The translations under genes and the position numbers were made by a program. Below, in pieces: positions 28,305 through 40,139 of a DNA stretch of 64,000 nt; position 1 is the first letter of the stretch; each line of letters starts with the position of its first letter. The stretch is from Bathymodiolus brooksi (taxonomy: Eukaryota > Mollusca > Bivalvia > Mytilida > Modiolidae), in NCBI GenBank assembly GCA_963680875.1, contig OY804588.1:79446829-79510828 (forward strand), written 5' to 3'. The notes beneath the pieces were generated by a model. That model was not told the origin of the DNA, did no database searches, and was given only the letters and a program-made list of their open reading frames with translations.

Positions 28305-28530
28305 TATAATAATGATTTTTATTGTCAATATTTATACAAATGGATTGAGTTAATACAATCAAAATGAACGTTGTCACCGTCTGGTGGACCCGTTGTCTTC
28401 ATTTTAACTTCATCGACATTATCTGCGCCTAAAAATATGTTAGTTGGACTTTATTTTATATTCTCTGATGTTACTGACACATTTGAGATAAAATCAGTTG
28501 TAAGATAATCATGCATTAAAATGTTTTGGA

Positions 28531-28614
28531 AGGCGTGGTGTGAGGACGGTTGGGGTATATGTGGTGTGAGGATGGGGTGGGTATGTGTGGTGTGAGGATG
28601 GGATGGGGGTATAG
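28531..28614. repeat. G-rich minisatellite, first segment
   Basis: Three or so units of TGTGGTGTGAGGATGGGG type. It is separated from the main array by an inserted retroelement tail. Confidence 0.9.
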
Positions 28615-28902
28615 AAGAAGAAGAATACTTTATTGACTAATTAAGGACCCACAAACGGCATAGTAATTACAATGATTGACAATATGGAATACAAACATAC
28701 AATGTACATAATAACAACAAGGAAATATTGATAATGTCATATAATTATATAAGCCACCAGTGCAATTTGTTTGAATATAAATAGTTTTATTTCCAGTAAA
28801 ATAAACTTTTAACAACAACTGTCAGTAGATCAGAGATGTGCAATCAATAATGATATTATTAATAAATAAGGAAAAAATAAAAAATAAAATATACACACAT
28901 AT
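28613..28902 (-). mobile_element. Retroelement 3' end inserted in the minisatellite
   Basis: On the minus strand the segment ends GTCAATAAAGTATTCTTCTT, that is an AATAAA signal followed by a (TTC)n tail. This matches the usual form of non-LTR 3' UTRs. The minisatellite resumes on the other side. No coding part remains. Confidence 0.65.
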
Positions 28903-29604
28903 ATATGTGGTGTGATGATGGGGTGGGGTTATGTATGGTGTGAGGATTGGTGGGGGTATGTGTGGTGTGAGGATGGGGTGGGGTTATGTATGGTGTGAGG
29001 ATTGGTGGGGGTATGTGTGGTGTGAGGATTGGTGGGGTAAGTGTGGTGTGAGGATTGGTGGGGGATGTGTGGTGTGAGGATTAGTGGGGTATGTATGGTG
29101 TGAGGATGGAGTGGGGGTATGTGTTGTGTGAGGATTGGTGGGGGTATGTGTGGTGGGAGGATTGGTGGGGGTATGTGTGGTGTGAGGATTGGTGGGGTAT
29201 GTGTGGTGTGAGGATTGGTGGGGGTATGTGTGGTGTGAGGATTGGTGGGGTAAGTGTGGTGTGAGGATTGGTGGGGGGATGTGTGGTGTGAGGATTAGTG
29301 GGGTATGTATGGTGTGAGGATGGAGTGGGGGTATGTGTGGTGTGAGGATTGGTGGGGGTATTGTGGTGTGAGGATGGGGTGGGGGTATGTGTGGTGTGAG
29401 GATTGGTGGGGGTATGTGTGGTGTGAGGATTGGTGGGGGTATGTGTGGTGTGAGGATTGGTGGGGTATGTGTGGTGTGAGGATTGGTGGGGGTATGTGTG
29501 GTGTGAGGATTGGTGGGGTAAGTGTGGTGTGAGGATTGGTGGGGTATGTGTGGTGTGAGGATTGGTGGGGTATGTGTGGTGTGAGGATTGGTGGGGGTAA
29601 GTGT
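28903..29604. repeat. G-rich minisatellite, second segment (24-26 bp unit)
   Basis: The unit is close to GTGTGGTGTGAGGATTGGTG followed by a G run and TAT. The plus strand is strongly G-rich. The minus strand is open in several frames giving H/P/T-rich translations, which is a repeat artefact. Confidence 0.95.
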
Positions 29605-30313
29605 CATATCCAGAAATTGAGGGTACTTTCCTCATAAATATTCATCATATCTAAATTAGATTTTGATCACGTGACTGCAGTTTCAAGCTTGATGGATCGT
29701 TTATTAGATTTGTCAAAAAATAGCCTATAGTACGGAAATTCAATGTGTCCGTCAATGATTCGAAAATTAAAAGTTATTGTTTATTTCCGCAAAGTTTTTC
29801 TCCTGTCAAAATTCAAATATTTTTGTTTTGTAACGATTTTAGACATGTCTTTGATATCACGATCATGCAAAAATGATCATATTATATTTAATGTGGGAAC
29901 CCCGAGTTTAGAAGCTAGAAATATGAGGTTAGTTAATATAATTACATATATTATTGAGGAATCTAAATTAATTTCAGAAAATATGTCGCCAAATGTCATT
30001 CATTGTTAAATTTTGTGTCACACGCCACCAGTTTCATGTATTTCAGACATTTTTACATAGACTCTTAAGGCCAAAAAAGGGTTCGTCGCCTCGGATTTTC
30101 ATTTAGTCCAGGAACCTCGAATATTTAATTGTTTTCATTAATTTTTATTTCATTTAATTCAGCTTGATTCAATGTATCATTTTCAAGTTCAGAAAATGAC
30201 ACACATGCAATTATGAATGATATCGTCTATATAGATCATATGAAAATTGCAGACGTCCCGACGTCGCCATCTTAGATATGCAAATGAGCAAAGTACCCAT
30301 CATTTCTGGCTAT
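29605..30313. mobile_element. 709-bp TIR element inserted in the minisatellite
   Basis: The ends CATATCCAGAAATTGAGGGT and the complement of the right end (ATAGCCAGAAATGATGGGTA) agree at 25 of the first 30 positions. Rejoining the flanks restores the minisatellite with at most a 2-bp GT duplication. An 88-codon open frame at 29743-30009 resembles nothing known. Confidence 0.75.
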
Positions 30314-31767
30314 GTGGTGTGAGGATTGGTGGGGTAAGTGTGGTGTGAGGGTTTGTGGGGTATGTGTGGTGTGAGGATTGGTGGGGTATGTGTGGTGTGA
30401 GGATTGGTGGGGGTATGTGTGGTGTGAGGATTGGTGGGGTATGTGTGGTGTGAGGATTGGTGGGATATGTGTGGTGTGAGGATTGGTGGGGTATGTGTGG
30501 TGTGAGGATTGGTGGGGTATGTGTGGTGTGAGGATGGGGTGGGAGTATGTGTGGTGTGAGGATGGGGTGGGGGTATATATAGTGTGAGGATGGGGTGGGG
30601 TATGTGTGGTGTGAGGATTGGTGAGGTAAGTGTGGTGTGAGGATTGGTGGAGTATGTGTGGTGTGAGGATTGATGGGGTATGTGTGGTGTGAGGATGGGG
30701 TGGGAGTATGTGTGGGGTGAGGATGGAGTGGGGGTATATGTAGTGTGAGGATGGGGTGGGGTATGTGTGGTGTGAGGATTGGTGGGGGTATGTGTGGTGT
30801 GAGGATTGGTGGGGTGTGTGTGATATGAGGATGGAGTTGGGGTATGTGTGGTGTGAGGATTGGTGGAGGTATGTGTGGTGTGAGGATTGGTGGGGGTATT
30901 GTGGTGTGAGGATGGGGTGGGGGTATGTGTGGTGTGAGGATTGGTGGGGGTATGTGTGGTGTGAGGATTGGTGGGGGTATGTGTGGTGTGATGATTAGTG
31001 GTGGTATGTGTGGTGTGAGGATTGGTGGGGGTATGTGTGGTGTGAGGATTGGTGGGGTATGTGTGGTGTGAGGATTGGTGGGGGTATTGTGGTGTGAGGA
31101 TGGGGTGGGGGTATGTGTGGTGTGGGGATTGGTGGGGGTATGTGTGGTGTGAGGATTGGTGGGGGTATGTGTGGTGTGAGGATTGGTGGGAGTATGTGTG
31201 GTGTGAGGATTGGTGGGGTATGTGTGGTGTGAGGATGGAGTTGGGGTATGTGTGGTGTGAAGATTGGCGGGGTACGTGTGGTGTGAGGATTGGTGGGGGT
31301 ATGTGTGGTGTGAGGATTGGTGGGGGTATGTGTGGTGTGAGGGTTGGTAGGGGTATTGTGGTGTGAGGATGGGGTGGGGGTATGTGTGGTGTGGGGATTG
31401 GTGGGGGTATGTGTGGTGTGAGGATTGGTGGGGGTATGTGTGGTGTGAGGATTGGTGGGAGTATGTGTGGTGTGAGGATTGGTGGGGTATGTGTGGTGTG
31501 AGGATGGAGTTGGGGTATGTGTGGTGTGAAGATTGGCGGGGTACGTGTGGTGTGAGGATTGGTGGGGGTATGTGTGGTGTGAGGATTGGTGGGGTACGTG
31601 TGGTGTGAGGATTGGTGGGGGTATGTGTGTTGTGAGGATTGGTGGGGGTATGTGTGGTGTGAGGATGGAGTGGGGGTATGTGTAGTGTGAGGATGGAGTG
31701 GGGTATGGATGGGGTGGGGGTATGTATGGTGTGAGGATGGGGTGGGGGTATGTGTGGTGTGAGGATG
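30314..31767. repeat. G-rich minisatellite, third segment
   Basis: The same 24-26 bp unit continues for about 1.45 kb. A block of roughly 280 bp beginning near 31088 is repeated from about 31361, another higher-order duplication. A 500-codon minus-strand open frame here is low-complexity and not annotated. Confidence 0.95.
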
Positions 31768-31982
31768 GGGTTTAGTGTGATAAATGTGTTCGGAAATATC
31801 AAATATATTGCGAGTTCTAAACTATTAAGTCAAGAATTTTTAAAGAATCGTCTGAACTTAGCTTTTTTTTTTTAATTCGGAAGATATCAACACCTTGTTG
31901 AGTAAGCGATTCCTGTTTAACGCCAAAAGGAACAATTTTTAGGTTATATCATGGGCAGTTATGTGGATAGAGCACATGTCAA
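31768..31982. other. Short spacer
   Basis: It contains a T-rich run (31863-31873) and one TGTTTAACGCCA motif at about 31914, the inverted SINE-type tail. Nothing else was seen. Confidence 0.45.
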
Positions 31983-32070
31983 GGAGTGAATGATTGTTGT
32001 TTAACGCCAAGTGAACAATTTTAGCCATATCATGACGAGAAGAAGAAGTGACCTTTTGATGAGATGATGT
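31983..32070 (-). mobile_element. Second SINE-like family, tail portion (seed of the 48-bp array)
   Basis: GAATGATTGTTGTTTAACGCC, ACAATTTTAGCCATATCATG and TTTTGATGAGATGATG match the copies at 37523-37680 and 39108-39305. The sequence that follows in those copies (GTCCGCTTTGTA, ACACGC) is exactly where the 48-bp minisatellite begins here. Confidence 0.7.
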
Positions 32071-34998
32071 TGATGCCTGCTTTGTAATAGATTAACACGC
32101 GTATCTAGATTTGTAATAGATTAACACGCGTCTCTAGATTTGTAATAGACTAACACGCTTATCCAGCTTTGTAATAGACTATCATGCGTATCTAGCTTTG
32201 TAATAGACTAACACGCTTATCTAGCTTTGTAATAGATTAACACGCGTATCTAGATTTTTATGTTGATACCTGTTTTGTAATAGATTAACATGTGTATCTA
32301 GATTTCTATGTTGATACCTGTTTTGTAATAGATTAACACGCTTATCTAGGTTTTTATGTTGATGTCTGCTTTGTAATAGATTAACACGCTTATCTAGGTT
32401 TTTATGTTGATGCCTGCTTTGTAATAGAATATCACGCGTATCTAGATTTTTATGTTGATGCCTGCTTTGTAATAGATTAACATGCTTATCTAGATCTTTA
32501 TGTTGATGTCTGCTTTGTAATAGACTAACACACTTATCTAGATTTCTATGTTGATGTCTGCTTTGTGATATACTAACACGCTTATCTAGGTTTTTATGTT
32601 GATGCCTGCTTTGTAATAGAATATCACGCGTATCTAGATTTCTTTATTGATGTCTGCTTTGTAATAGACTAACACGCGTATCTAGATTTTTATGTTGATG
32701 CCTGCTTTGTAATAGATTAACATGGGTATCTAGATTTTTATGTTGATGTCTGCTTTGTAATAGATCGACACGCTTATCTAGGTTTTTATGTTGATGCCTG
32801 CTTTGTAATAGAATATCACGCTTATCTAGATTTCTATGTTGATGTCTGCTTTGTAATATACTAACACGCTTATCTAGGTTTTTATTTTGATGCCTGCTTT
32901 GTAATAGAATATCACGCGTATCTAGATTTCTATGTTGATGTCTGCTTTGTAATATACTAACACGCTTATCTAGGTTTTTATGTTGATGTCTGCTTTGTAA
33001 TATACTAACACGCTTATCTAGGTTTTTATGTTGATGCCTGCTTTGTAATAGAATATCACGCGTATCTAGATTTTTATGTTGATGCCTGCTTTGTAATAGA
33101 TTAACATGCTTATCTAGATCTTTATGTTGATGTCTGCTTTGTAATATACTAACACGCTTATCTAGATTGTTATGTTGATGTCTGCTTTGTAATAGACGAA
33201 CAGGCTTATCTAGATTTCTATGTTGATGTCTGCTTTGTAATATACTAACACGCTTATTTAGGTTTTTATGTTGATGCCTGCTTTGTAATAGAATATCACG
33301 CGTATCTAGATTTTTATGTTGATGCCTGCTTTGTAATAGATTAACATGCTTATCTAGATCTTTATGTTGATGTCTGCTTTGTAATATACTAACACGCTTA
33401 TCTAGATTTTTATGTTGATGCCTGCTTTGTAATAGAATATCACGCATATCTAGATTTTTATGTTGATGCCTGCTTTGTAATAGATTAACATGCTTATCTA
33501 GATCTTTATGTTGATGTCTGCTTTGTAATAGACTAACACACTTATCTAGATTTCTATGTTGATGTCTGCTTTGTGATATACTAACACGCTTATCTAGGTT
33601 TTTATGTTGATGCCTGCTTTGTAATAGAATATCACGCGTATCTAGATTTCTTTTTTGATGTCTGCTTTGTAATAGACTAACACGCGTATCTAGATTTTTA
33701 TGTTGATGCCTGCTTTGTAATAGATTAACATGGGTATCTAGATTTTTATGTTGATGTCTGCTTTGTAATAGATCGACACGCTTATCTAGGTTTTTATGTT
33801 GATGCCTGCTTTGTAATAGAATATCACGCTTATCTAGATTTCTATGTTGATGTCTGCTTTGTAATATACTAACACGCTTATCTAGGTTTTTATTTTGATG
33901 CCTGCTTTGTAATAGAATATCACGCGTATCTAGATTTCTATGTTGATGTCTGCTTTGTAATATACTAACACGCTTATCTAGGTTTTTATGTTGATGTCTG
34001 CTTTGTAATATACTAACACGCTTATCTAGGTTTTTATGTTGATGCCTGCTTTGTAATAGAATATCACGCGTATCTAGATTTTTATGTTGATGCCTGCTTT
34101 GTAATAGATTAACATGCTTATCTAGATCTTTATGTTGATGTCTGCTTTGTAATATACTAACACGCTTATCTAGATTGTTATGTTGATGTCTGCTTTGTAA
34201 TAGACGAACAGGCTTATCTAGATTTCTATGTTGATGTCTGCTTTGTAATATACTAACACACTTATTTAGGTTTTTATGTTGATGCCTGCTTTGTAATAGA
34301 ATATCACGCGTATCTAGATTTTTATGTTGATGCCTGCTTTGTAATAGATTAACATGCTTATCTAGATCTTTATGTTGATGTCTGCTTTGTAATATACTAA
34401 CACGCTTATCTAGATTTTTATGTTGATGCCTGCTTTGTAATAGAATATCACGCGTATCTAGGTTTTTATGTTGATGCCTGCTTTGTAATAGAATATCACG
34501 CGTATCTAGATTTTTATGTTGATGTCTGCTTTGTAATATACTAACACGCTTATCTAGGTTTTTATGTTGATGTCTGCTTTGTAATAGAATATCACGCGTA
34601 TCTAGATTTTTATGTTGATGCCTGCTTTGTAATAGACTAACACGCTTATCTAGGTTTTTATGTTGATGCCTGTTTTGTAATATACTAACACGCTTATCTA
34701 GGTTTTTATGTTGATGTCTGCTTTGTAATAGAATATCACGCGTATCTAGATTTTTATGTTGATGCCTGCTTTGTAATAGACTAACACGCGTATCTAGATT
34801 TTTATGTTGATGCCTGCTTTGTAATAGAATATCACGCGTATCTAGATTTTTATGTTGATGCCTGCTTTGTAATAGAATATCACGCGTATCTAGGTTTTTA
34901 TGTTGATGCCTGCTTTGTAATAGAATATCACGCGTATCTAGATTTTTATGTTGATGCCTGCTTTGTAATAGACTAACACGCGTATCTAGATTTGTATA
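32071..34998. repeat. 48-bp minisatellite, about 61 copies, with 1008-bp higher-order repeat
   Basis: The unit contains ATGTTGATGCCTGCTTTGTA, ATAGA, ACACGC and TATCTAGATTT. Unusual variants (GTGATATAC near 32565, GACGAACAGGC near 33194) recur exactly 1008 bp later, equal to 21 units. Because 48 is a multiple of three the minus strand has a 267-codon open frame with a 16-residue repeat (LQSRHQHKNLDKRVSI), probably not translated. Confidence 0.95.
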
Positions 34999-35680
34999 GT
35001 GCTTTCTCCAATATTATTTCGTGCATATTCCGGATGGTGTTCGTTTCAGAAAATAGATGATATGGGAAACGTTACATTTCAGAGAAAATGATTTGATTTG
35101 CTACAAATTTCACTCACACACAAATTTAGTGGAAAAGCTTGAAACAATTTGATATTAATTATTGTATTTGTTATACCCTAAATGGTTACTATTTTGGAAC
35201 ATAACGTATGACTTAAGCTACAGTCTAATAAAGTGTGTTTGATGTATAATGCGTGCAATACTCATATATAGATTTTTTTTTATAAATATATGCCGATTAT
35301 GGGCCCTATGATTATGTCGATAAATATTCTTATTCTTACAACCACTCTTATAAATTGTATATAAAATTAGTGTTACCTCCCCTTGACCACAAAGATGGTA
35401 AAATACCAAGAAGGCAAAGATTGGCCAGATAAATTTGAAGTATTACGGAAAGACGGGTGAGTTACACTTCAAATGTGAAAACACGACAGACCCTGAAAGC
35501 AAACTCAGCATATCCGATCGATCAAATAATATAAACTTATAAAACCTCTTATAAGTGGGCATTTTTATCACATTTGGAAAACACATGCACGACTGCAGCA
35601 TTTCACAAAGTGTGAAGGTTTAGGCCAGTAAAACGTTTTAATGAAGTGCTGAACCAAGCAAGGAAAGTGAGCGGTCCTGT
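34999..35680. other. No gene seen
   Basis: This is AT-rich unique sequence and no features were recognised. Confidence 0.5.
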
Positions 35681-35928
35681 CAGGGCCGCCTTAACAGCAT
35701 TATAGGCCCTCGGGCAAAACAGTAGACTGGGATTTATACCTACATAACCATTCACAGGAATAAAACTGTAAATGGTCGATAATTTTTTATTTACTTCCAA
35801 CAAAATCAGTGTTTAAACATTAAAAACATGTCGTACACAACATCCATAGTTTACCATGGGCCCCTTATGCTCGTGGTGCCCCCGGACAACTGCCCAGAGT
35901 TAAGACGTTAAGACGACACTGGGCCCTG
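35681..35928. mobile_element. hAT-like MITE
   Basis: It begins CAGGGCCGCCTTAAC and ends GTTAAGACGACACTGGGCCCTG, with an inner CTCGGGCAA against GTGGTGCCCCCGG. The element at 52974-53839 is a longer relative with the same ends and a near 8-bp target duplication. None is clear at this copy. Confidence 0.6.
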
Positions 35929-36117
35929 TAGTTGTGTGTTATGGACACATGTTTTACATCTGCTTCAACGACATTTAGATTAGATATTAGAACTGTTTTG
36001 ATGGTGTAATATATTTGGTTTTCAATTTATTCTCTGATCAGAAACCAAAAGGTTTTCAGATTTAAATACAATTGAATTGACGCTAATTTCTGCTAGTATC
36101 TGTTGGTATGGCATGTG

Positions 36118-36317
36118 CAGGGGCGGATCCAAGATTTCAAGTTAGGGGGGGGGGGGGGGGGGGGGGGTGTACTTAAAAAAATTGCGCTGAGCGGAGGGAG
36201 GCGCGAAAATTGTTGGGGTATTTCGTGTGAAAAATCACGATTTTACGCCAAAAAATCATATTTTTTCCAATTTTAGGGGGAGCGCGCGCCGGCTGCCCCC
36301 CCTTGGATCCGCCCATA
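36118..36317. mobile_element. 200-bp MITE with CAGGGGCGGATCC ends and 5-bp TSD
   Basis: The ends CAGGGGCGGATCCA and TGGATCCGCCCATA lie between ATGTG direct repeats (36113-36117, 36318-36322). A poly-G tract (about 36146-36166) sits near the left end. It belongs to the same family as 45383-45662. The ends resemble hAT-type MITEs, but the duplication is 5 bp in both copies. Confidence 0.8.
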
Positions 36318-36451
36318 ATGTGTTATCTTCTATATCTAATCAGATGAGCTATATAGACATTTTTGGTGGCACTCTGATTTCAGTACAATATAATATGCAG
36401 AAATACATATTGTCACTATAGTTTTTTTTATGTTATTTGCATTTTTTTTCT

Positions 36452-36520
36452 AGTCATTGACTTGCGACACGTTGGGGGTTTTCTCGCGGTACTCCGGTTT
36501 CCTCCACCAATAAAGGAAAA
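36452..36520 (+). mobile_element. V-SINE-type fragment (central domain)
   Basis: TTGACTTGCGACACG, GGTACTCCGGTTTCCTCCAC and CAATAAAGG match the central part of the SINE. It is followed at once by an inverted copy. Confidence 0.8.
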
Positions 36521-36535
36521 ACATGTAGTTGGTTC

Positions 36536-36790
36536 ATGGTGTTTAACGCCACTTACAACAATATTTCAGTTATATCGTGGCCGTCAGTTTTATTGGTAGA
36601 AGAAACATGAGTCCCCGTAGAAAACCACCGACCTGCCGCAAGTCACGGACACACTTTATCACATAGCGTTGTATCGAGTACACCTTGCCATGAGTGGGAT
36701 TCAAACACACAACTTTAGTGATGATATGCATTGATTGTACAAATAGTTGTAAATCCAACTACAATACGATCACTACCACGACGACCCCTT
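36536..36790 (-). mobile_element. V-SINE-type SINE, near full length
   Basis: It runs from the inverted tail (ATGGTGTTTAACGCCACTTA) to the head (AATACGATCACTACCACGAC). With the fragment at 36452 it makes an inverted pair. A further head scrap lies at 36818-36850. Confidence 0.88.
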
Positions 36791-36850
36791 TTTGGCCAGT
36801 GATTGACAAACACTCAAATACAACTACTATATGATCACGCCACAACCCCT

Positions 36851-37256
36851 TTGAAGTTGTTTCGTTTTTTTACCTGGAAGAAAGGCAATTATGACAAAGG
36901 TAACCATCTGTTTAAACACCCACATCAGATTAGTTTGTCATAATATTATTATTTCAAGGAAAGTATGCTTTGATCTTCCCTTCTATAAATACCAAATGTT
37001 AATATTGAATAAACGGAAATAATAAAAATGACAATATACAACATTGATTTATGTAGTAATTAGCGTGTGTAATTACAATGTATCACTCCGCACACGGACT
37101 ATATTACTGCAATTATTACATTGTCATCAAAGCTGTAGGTAACTGGCATACTGATTTCCATGCAGACATTAACATAGACGAGGGTCATGGTCATAGGGAA
37201 AAAAACACATAAATAAGGAACTACATAAACTAACTTATGGCAGACGCAAACATATG
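36851..37256. other. No gene seen
   Basis: The sequence is AT-rich and no features were recognised. Confidence 0.5.
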
Positions 37257-37263
37257 ATAATGC

Positions 37264-37412
37264 ATGGGCCCGGTATAAAGCCAATTGGACCAATTGCTCC
37301 CAATTGGGCCCCACACTGGAGTTATACACTCTGGACTGATCAAGTACACACAACAACACACTGCAGGTTTTACAGAGAACAATTAGACCCCGCACTCCTA
37401 AGACCGGCCCTG
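37264..37412. mobile_element. 149-bp hAT-like MITE with 7-bp TSD
   Basis: ATAATGC flanks it at 37257-37263 and 37413-37419. The right end AAGACCGGCCCTG pairs with the left ATGGGCCCGGTATAAAG. A second copy lies at 43769-43911. Confidence 0.78.
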
Positions 37413-37522
37413 ATAATGCTATGCTACTCAGCTTTGAACCTATTCGTTCGCTTCAGTACTTTTTAATTATTTTTATCCTGTATTAAACATTTCTTTATGC
37501 TATTGGATTGAAGCTTAGGGGA

Positions 37523-37960
37523 GACATATGATTGAGGGAGTGGCTGATTGTTGTTTAACGCCAAGCAGGACATTTCTCAGCAACACTTTGGGGAGAACAA
37601 GTTACCTTCGATGAGATCATGATGTCCGCTTTGTACTAGAACAACACGCCGAGTTGGATTTTGATGGTGCTAGATCACCGAAGTAACAATCCGTGAGTAG
37701 ACATGTCGTTCCACAGATTCCAAGCAACCAGTCTTTGCTCTTGCTTGGTAATGCTGCGTGCCTAGCGGAGAAGCAGCACATGCCAATAGTTTTGTCTTTG
37801 GCTGCCTGACCAGTACCACAAATTTCCTAATTAATTGTTGCGTGCTTAGCAGAGAAGCAGCACATACCAAAAATTCAGTCTTTGGTTTGACCCGACCAGT
37901 ATACTCCAACCCACGATCTACCTGACTACAGACGAACACGATAACAACTAGACAACATAT
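37523..37960 (-). mobile_element. Second SINE-like family, long copy
   Basis: It starts with the inverted tail GATTGTTGTTTAACGCCAAG and continues through GAGAACAAGTTACCTT, ATGTCCGCTTTGTACTAGAA and AGTAGACATGTCG. The far part has a repeated TGCGTGC(C/T)TAGC(G/A)GAGAAGC block (37751, 37843). Its tail resembles the V-SINE tail. Confidence 0.65.
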
Positions 37961-38224
37961 CAGGTGAAGGTCAATTTAAATACAAAGAAATCTTCCCGTT
38001 TGATCGTTTGAACAACCACTGATAGAGTAAGAAAAAAATTCTTTACCATTTTCAAGAACTTCGATACTATAAATAATAATAATAATAAAAAAAACTTTTG
38101 CGCATGAAAATTAATTTGTAACTTCTGCATGTCGTTACACTGCCATGGTTTATTAGATATATATATATTTTTATTAAAATTTACAATTACTAAATCATGT
38201 AATTTTTTAAAATTAAAACTAAGG

Positions 38225-38405
38225 TACTCCTCCCTCAGGCATTGGTGACCTTTGCCGATTTTGGCTATTCTTGTTGAGGCCCTTTTGTTTTCTTGCTCCC
38301 AAAGATTTTAGAATTATTTGGCTCTCTAATATTTAGGGTTTTAGCGTACCTGATGAAGGTTATTCAAGAACCGCGACATGCGGGAATGTACTATCAATGT
38401 TAAAT
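38225..38405. mobile_element. Decayed dispersed repeat
   Basis: CCTCAGGCATTGGTGACCTT through GTACCTGATGAAGGTTATTC resembles a very abundant bivalve interspersed sequence that ends in a similar CTGATGA motif. That identification is from memory and weak. Confidence 0.35.
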
Positions 38406-38474
38406 GACAATTTTTCTTGAAACTTTACTCTACATTTCAATCTTTGACTTTTAATAGAGAACAACATATTTCAT

Positions 38475-38625
38475 ATATGGATATCTAATTTAGCACGCAC
38501 GAGGCATTTCCGAACGCACGACACATGTCCAGAATAATTTTCATCGGTACGCTCAAAGTCAAGTGTTTGAATGAAGGTTATTCCAGAAACCCGTCGTGCG
38601 CACTAAATTTTATATCTACGTTTTA
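38475..38625. repeat. Imperfect inverted repeat related to 2866-2925
   Basis: TAATTTAGCACGCACGA at the left pairs imperfectly with TCGTGCGCACTAAATTT at the right, around CGGTACGCTCAAAGTCAAG. The same pieces occur near 2866. Confidence 0.65.
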
Positions 38626-39107
38626 ATCAATTATACACTAATGATACAACAAAACTAATAATCCATTATTTCTGAGTTATTGTGTGGTTGACATTTTCTT
38701 GAAAGGACAAAACTTCATAAATATAATAAAATATAATTAGTTATATTCCCAGGAACAACTCTGTTAATTAATGATACAGATATTATTTTGGGATATGAAT
38801 AGTAATTATATTTTTTCCCATAAAGGTCATATTCTTTGAAGTTTATTTTACAGAGAATAATTCAATTACGAAATTTACTGGAAAAAATGAAACTCTTACA
38901 TGTATCTTCATTAAAAAGTATCGTGGGAATGAAACGAACATTATTTCATTCACTGATGTCTGAAACCATGTCATAAATTTCCGTTTTCGTCGCCAACAAA
39001 ATAATATATGTATAACATTGGATAGTTATGCTAAAACCACGTGTTTCCCCTTGGGAACCTCTAAGTAGAACATCATTTCTTCGATGCAGGTTGCAATACT
39101 CACCGAG
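38626..39107. other. No gene seen
   Basis: The sequence is AT-rich and no features were recognised. Confidence 0.5.
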
Positions 39108-39305
39108 TGAGTGAGTGATTGGAGTGACGAGAGAGTGATTGTTGTTTAACGCCGACTCAGCATTTTTTCAGCTATTTCATGTCGAGAACAAGTTAATTTG
39201 TAATGAAAAGATGATGAAGTCCGCTTTGTACTTTGATGAACACGCTTAGTGATAGCTCACTGAAACAACAATCCGGATAGACATGTCGCCTCACTAGGAC
39301 ACACC
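39108..39305 (-). mobile_element. Second SINE-like family, copy
   Basis: GAGAGTGATTGTTGTTTAAC, ATTTTTTCAGCTATTTCATG, GAGAACAAGTTAATTTG and GTCCGCTTTGTACTTTGATG match 37523-37690. It contains the single-copy ancestor of the 48-bp minisatellite unit (about 39215-39247). Confidence 0.72.
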
Positions 39306-39482
39306 GACAAAATTATTAAAGCTAAAACGTTCAAATCTAACATCTAAACGTTTAAATCCTTAAAAAAACCTTATTCTATGATATAGCAACTATAGTCTAT
39401 AGTTCACTCTTTGAGGTCTGTTGAGGTTTACTTTGCCAAAAATATAGACATTCTGCTAATACAACTAGTAGGTCTAGCTAAT

Positions 39483-39545
39483 AATGATCGCATGGTAGTA
39501 GGATTTACAACTACATATGGAAACCAGTGCCAATGAAATTCTTGT
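39483..39545 (+). mobile_element. V-SINE head fragment
   Basis: ATGATCGCATGGTAGTAGGA then TTTACAACTACATATG matches the 5' head of the SINE. The rest is missing. Confidence 0.65.
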
Positions 39546-39864
39546 AAAGTGAGTGCTAAAAGAATCATTAATGAAACATTTTGAAGCTTTTGAAAAACCT
39601 AAGTCCACGAAAAATACTTTTTGACTAATCACATTTCACAGAAAGTAAATTCTGCTGTTTCACACATCTTGAAAAATATGAAACCCAACGAAAATTATTA
39701 AAAATACGTTTCACCATTTTATAATTAGCATCCCTATTAATCTTGTCAACAAGAATCAATGGACGTGACCAGTGAGGATGCTTTTACATGTACTACTGAC
39801 AAATCGAGTTAAGAGGAGAACAATATGTCGCTAAGAAGACCACGTTAAAAAAATCATAAACACT
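39546..39864. other. No gene seen
   Basis: The sequence is AT-rich and no features were recognised. Confidence 0.5.
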
Positions 39865-39867
39865 TTA

Positions 39868-40136
39868 GGGACCGACCATTTAACTTGCAGTAGGGGGGGG
39901 GGGGGGTATGGTTTTTTGTTTCGTTCAGAATTTTTTTTTGGACAACACGAGTGTTAGAATATTAATTTTTTTCCAGATTTCAACATTAGGTTATATGACA
40001 ACAACTGAATCAGATTATTTTTTTTTCCTCCACCTAAATCAGAATATTTTTTTCAGCAACATTGGGAATCAGAATATTAAAAAAAAAAACACAACATAAC
40101 CCCTCCACCCCTCCTTCAAGTTAAATGGTCGTTCCC
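39868..40136. mobile_element. Harbinger-like MITE with TTA target site
   Basis: The ends GGGACCGACCATTTAACTTG and CAAGTTAAATGGTCGTTCCC lie between TTA triplets (39865-39867, 40137-40139). A three-base TWA duplication is typical of PIF/Harbinger insertions. Poly-G and poly-T/A tracts fill the interior. Confidence 0.82.
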
Positions 40137-40139
40137 TTA

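Noticed and set aside
29743..30009. 88-codon open frame inside the TIR element
   Set aside because: No transposase motif (DDE/D) is visible and the length is within chance for AT-rich DNA.
30300..31802. 500-codon minus-strand open frame rich in H, P and T
   Set aside because: It lies entirely in the G-rich minisatellite; several frames on the same strand are open with similar translations, so it is a composition effect.
32644..33447. 267-codon minus-strand frame with 16-residue repeat
   Set aside because: It exists because the unit is 48 bp; the frame breaks wherever a unit gains a stop, as expected without coding constraint.
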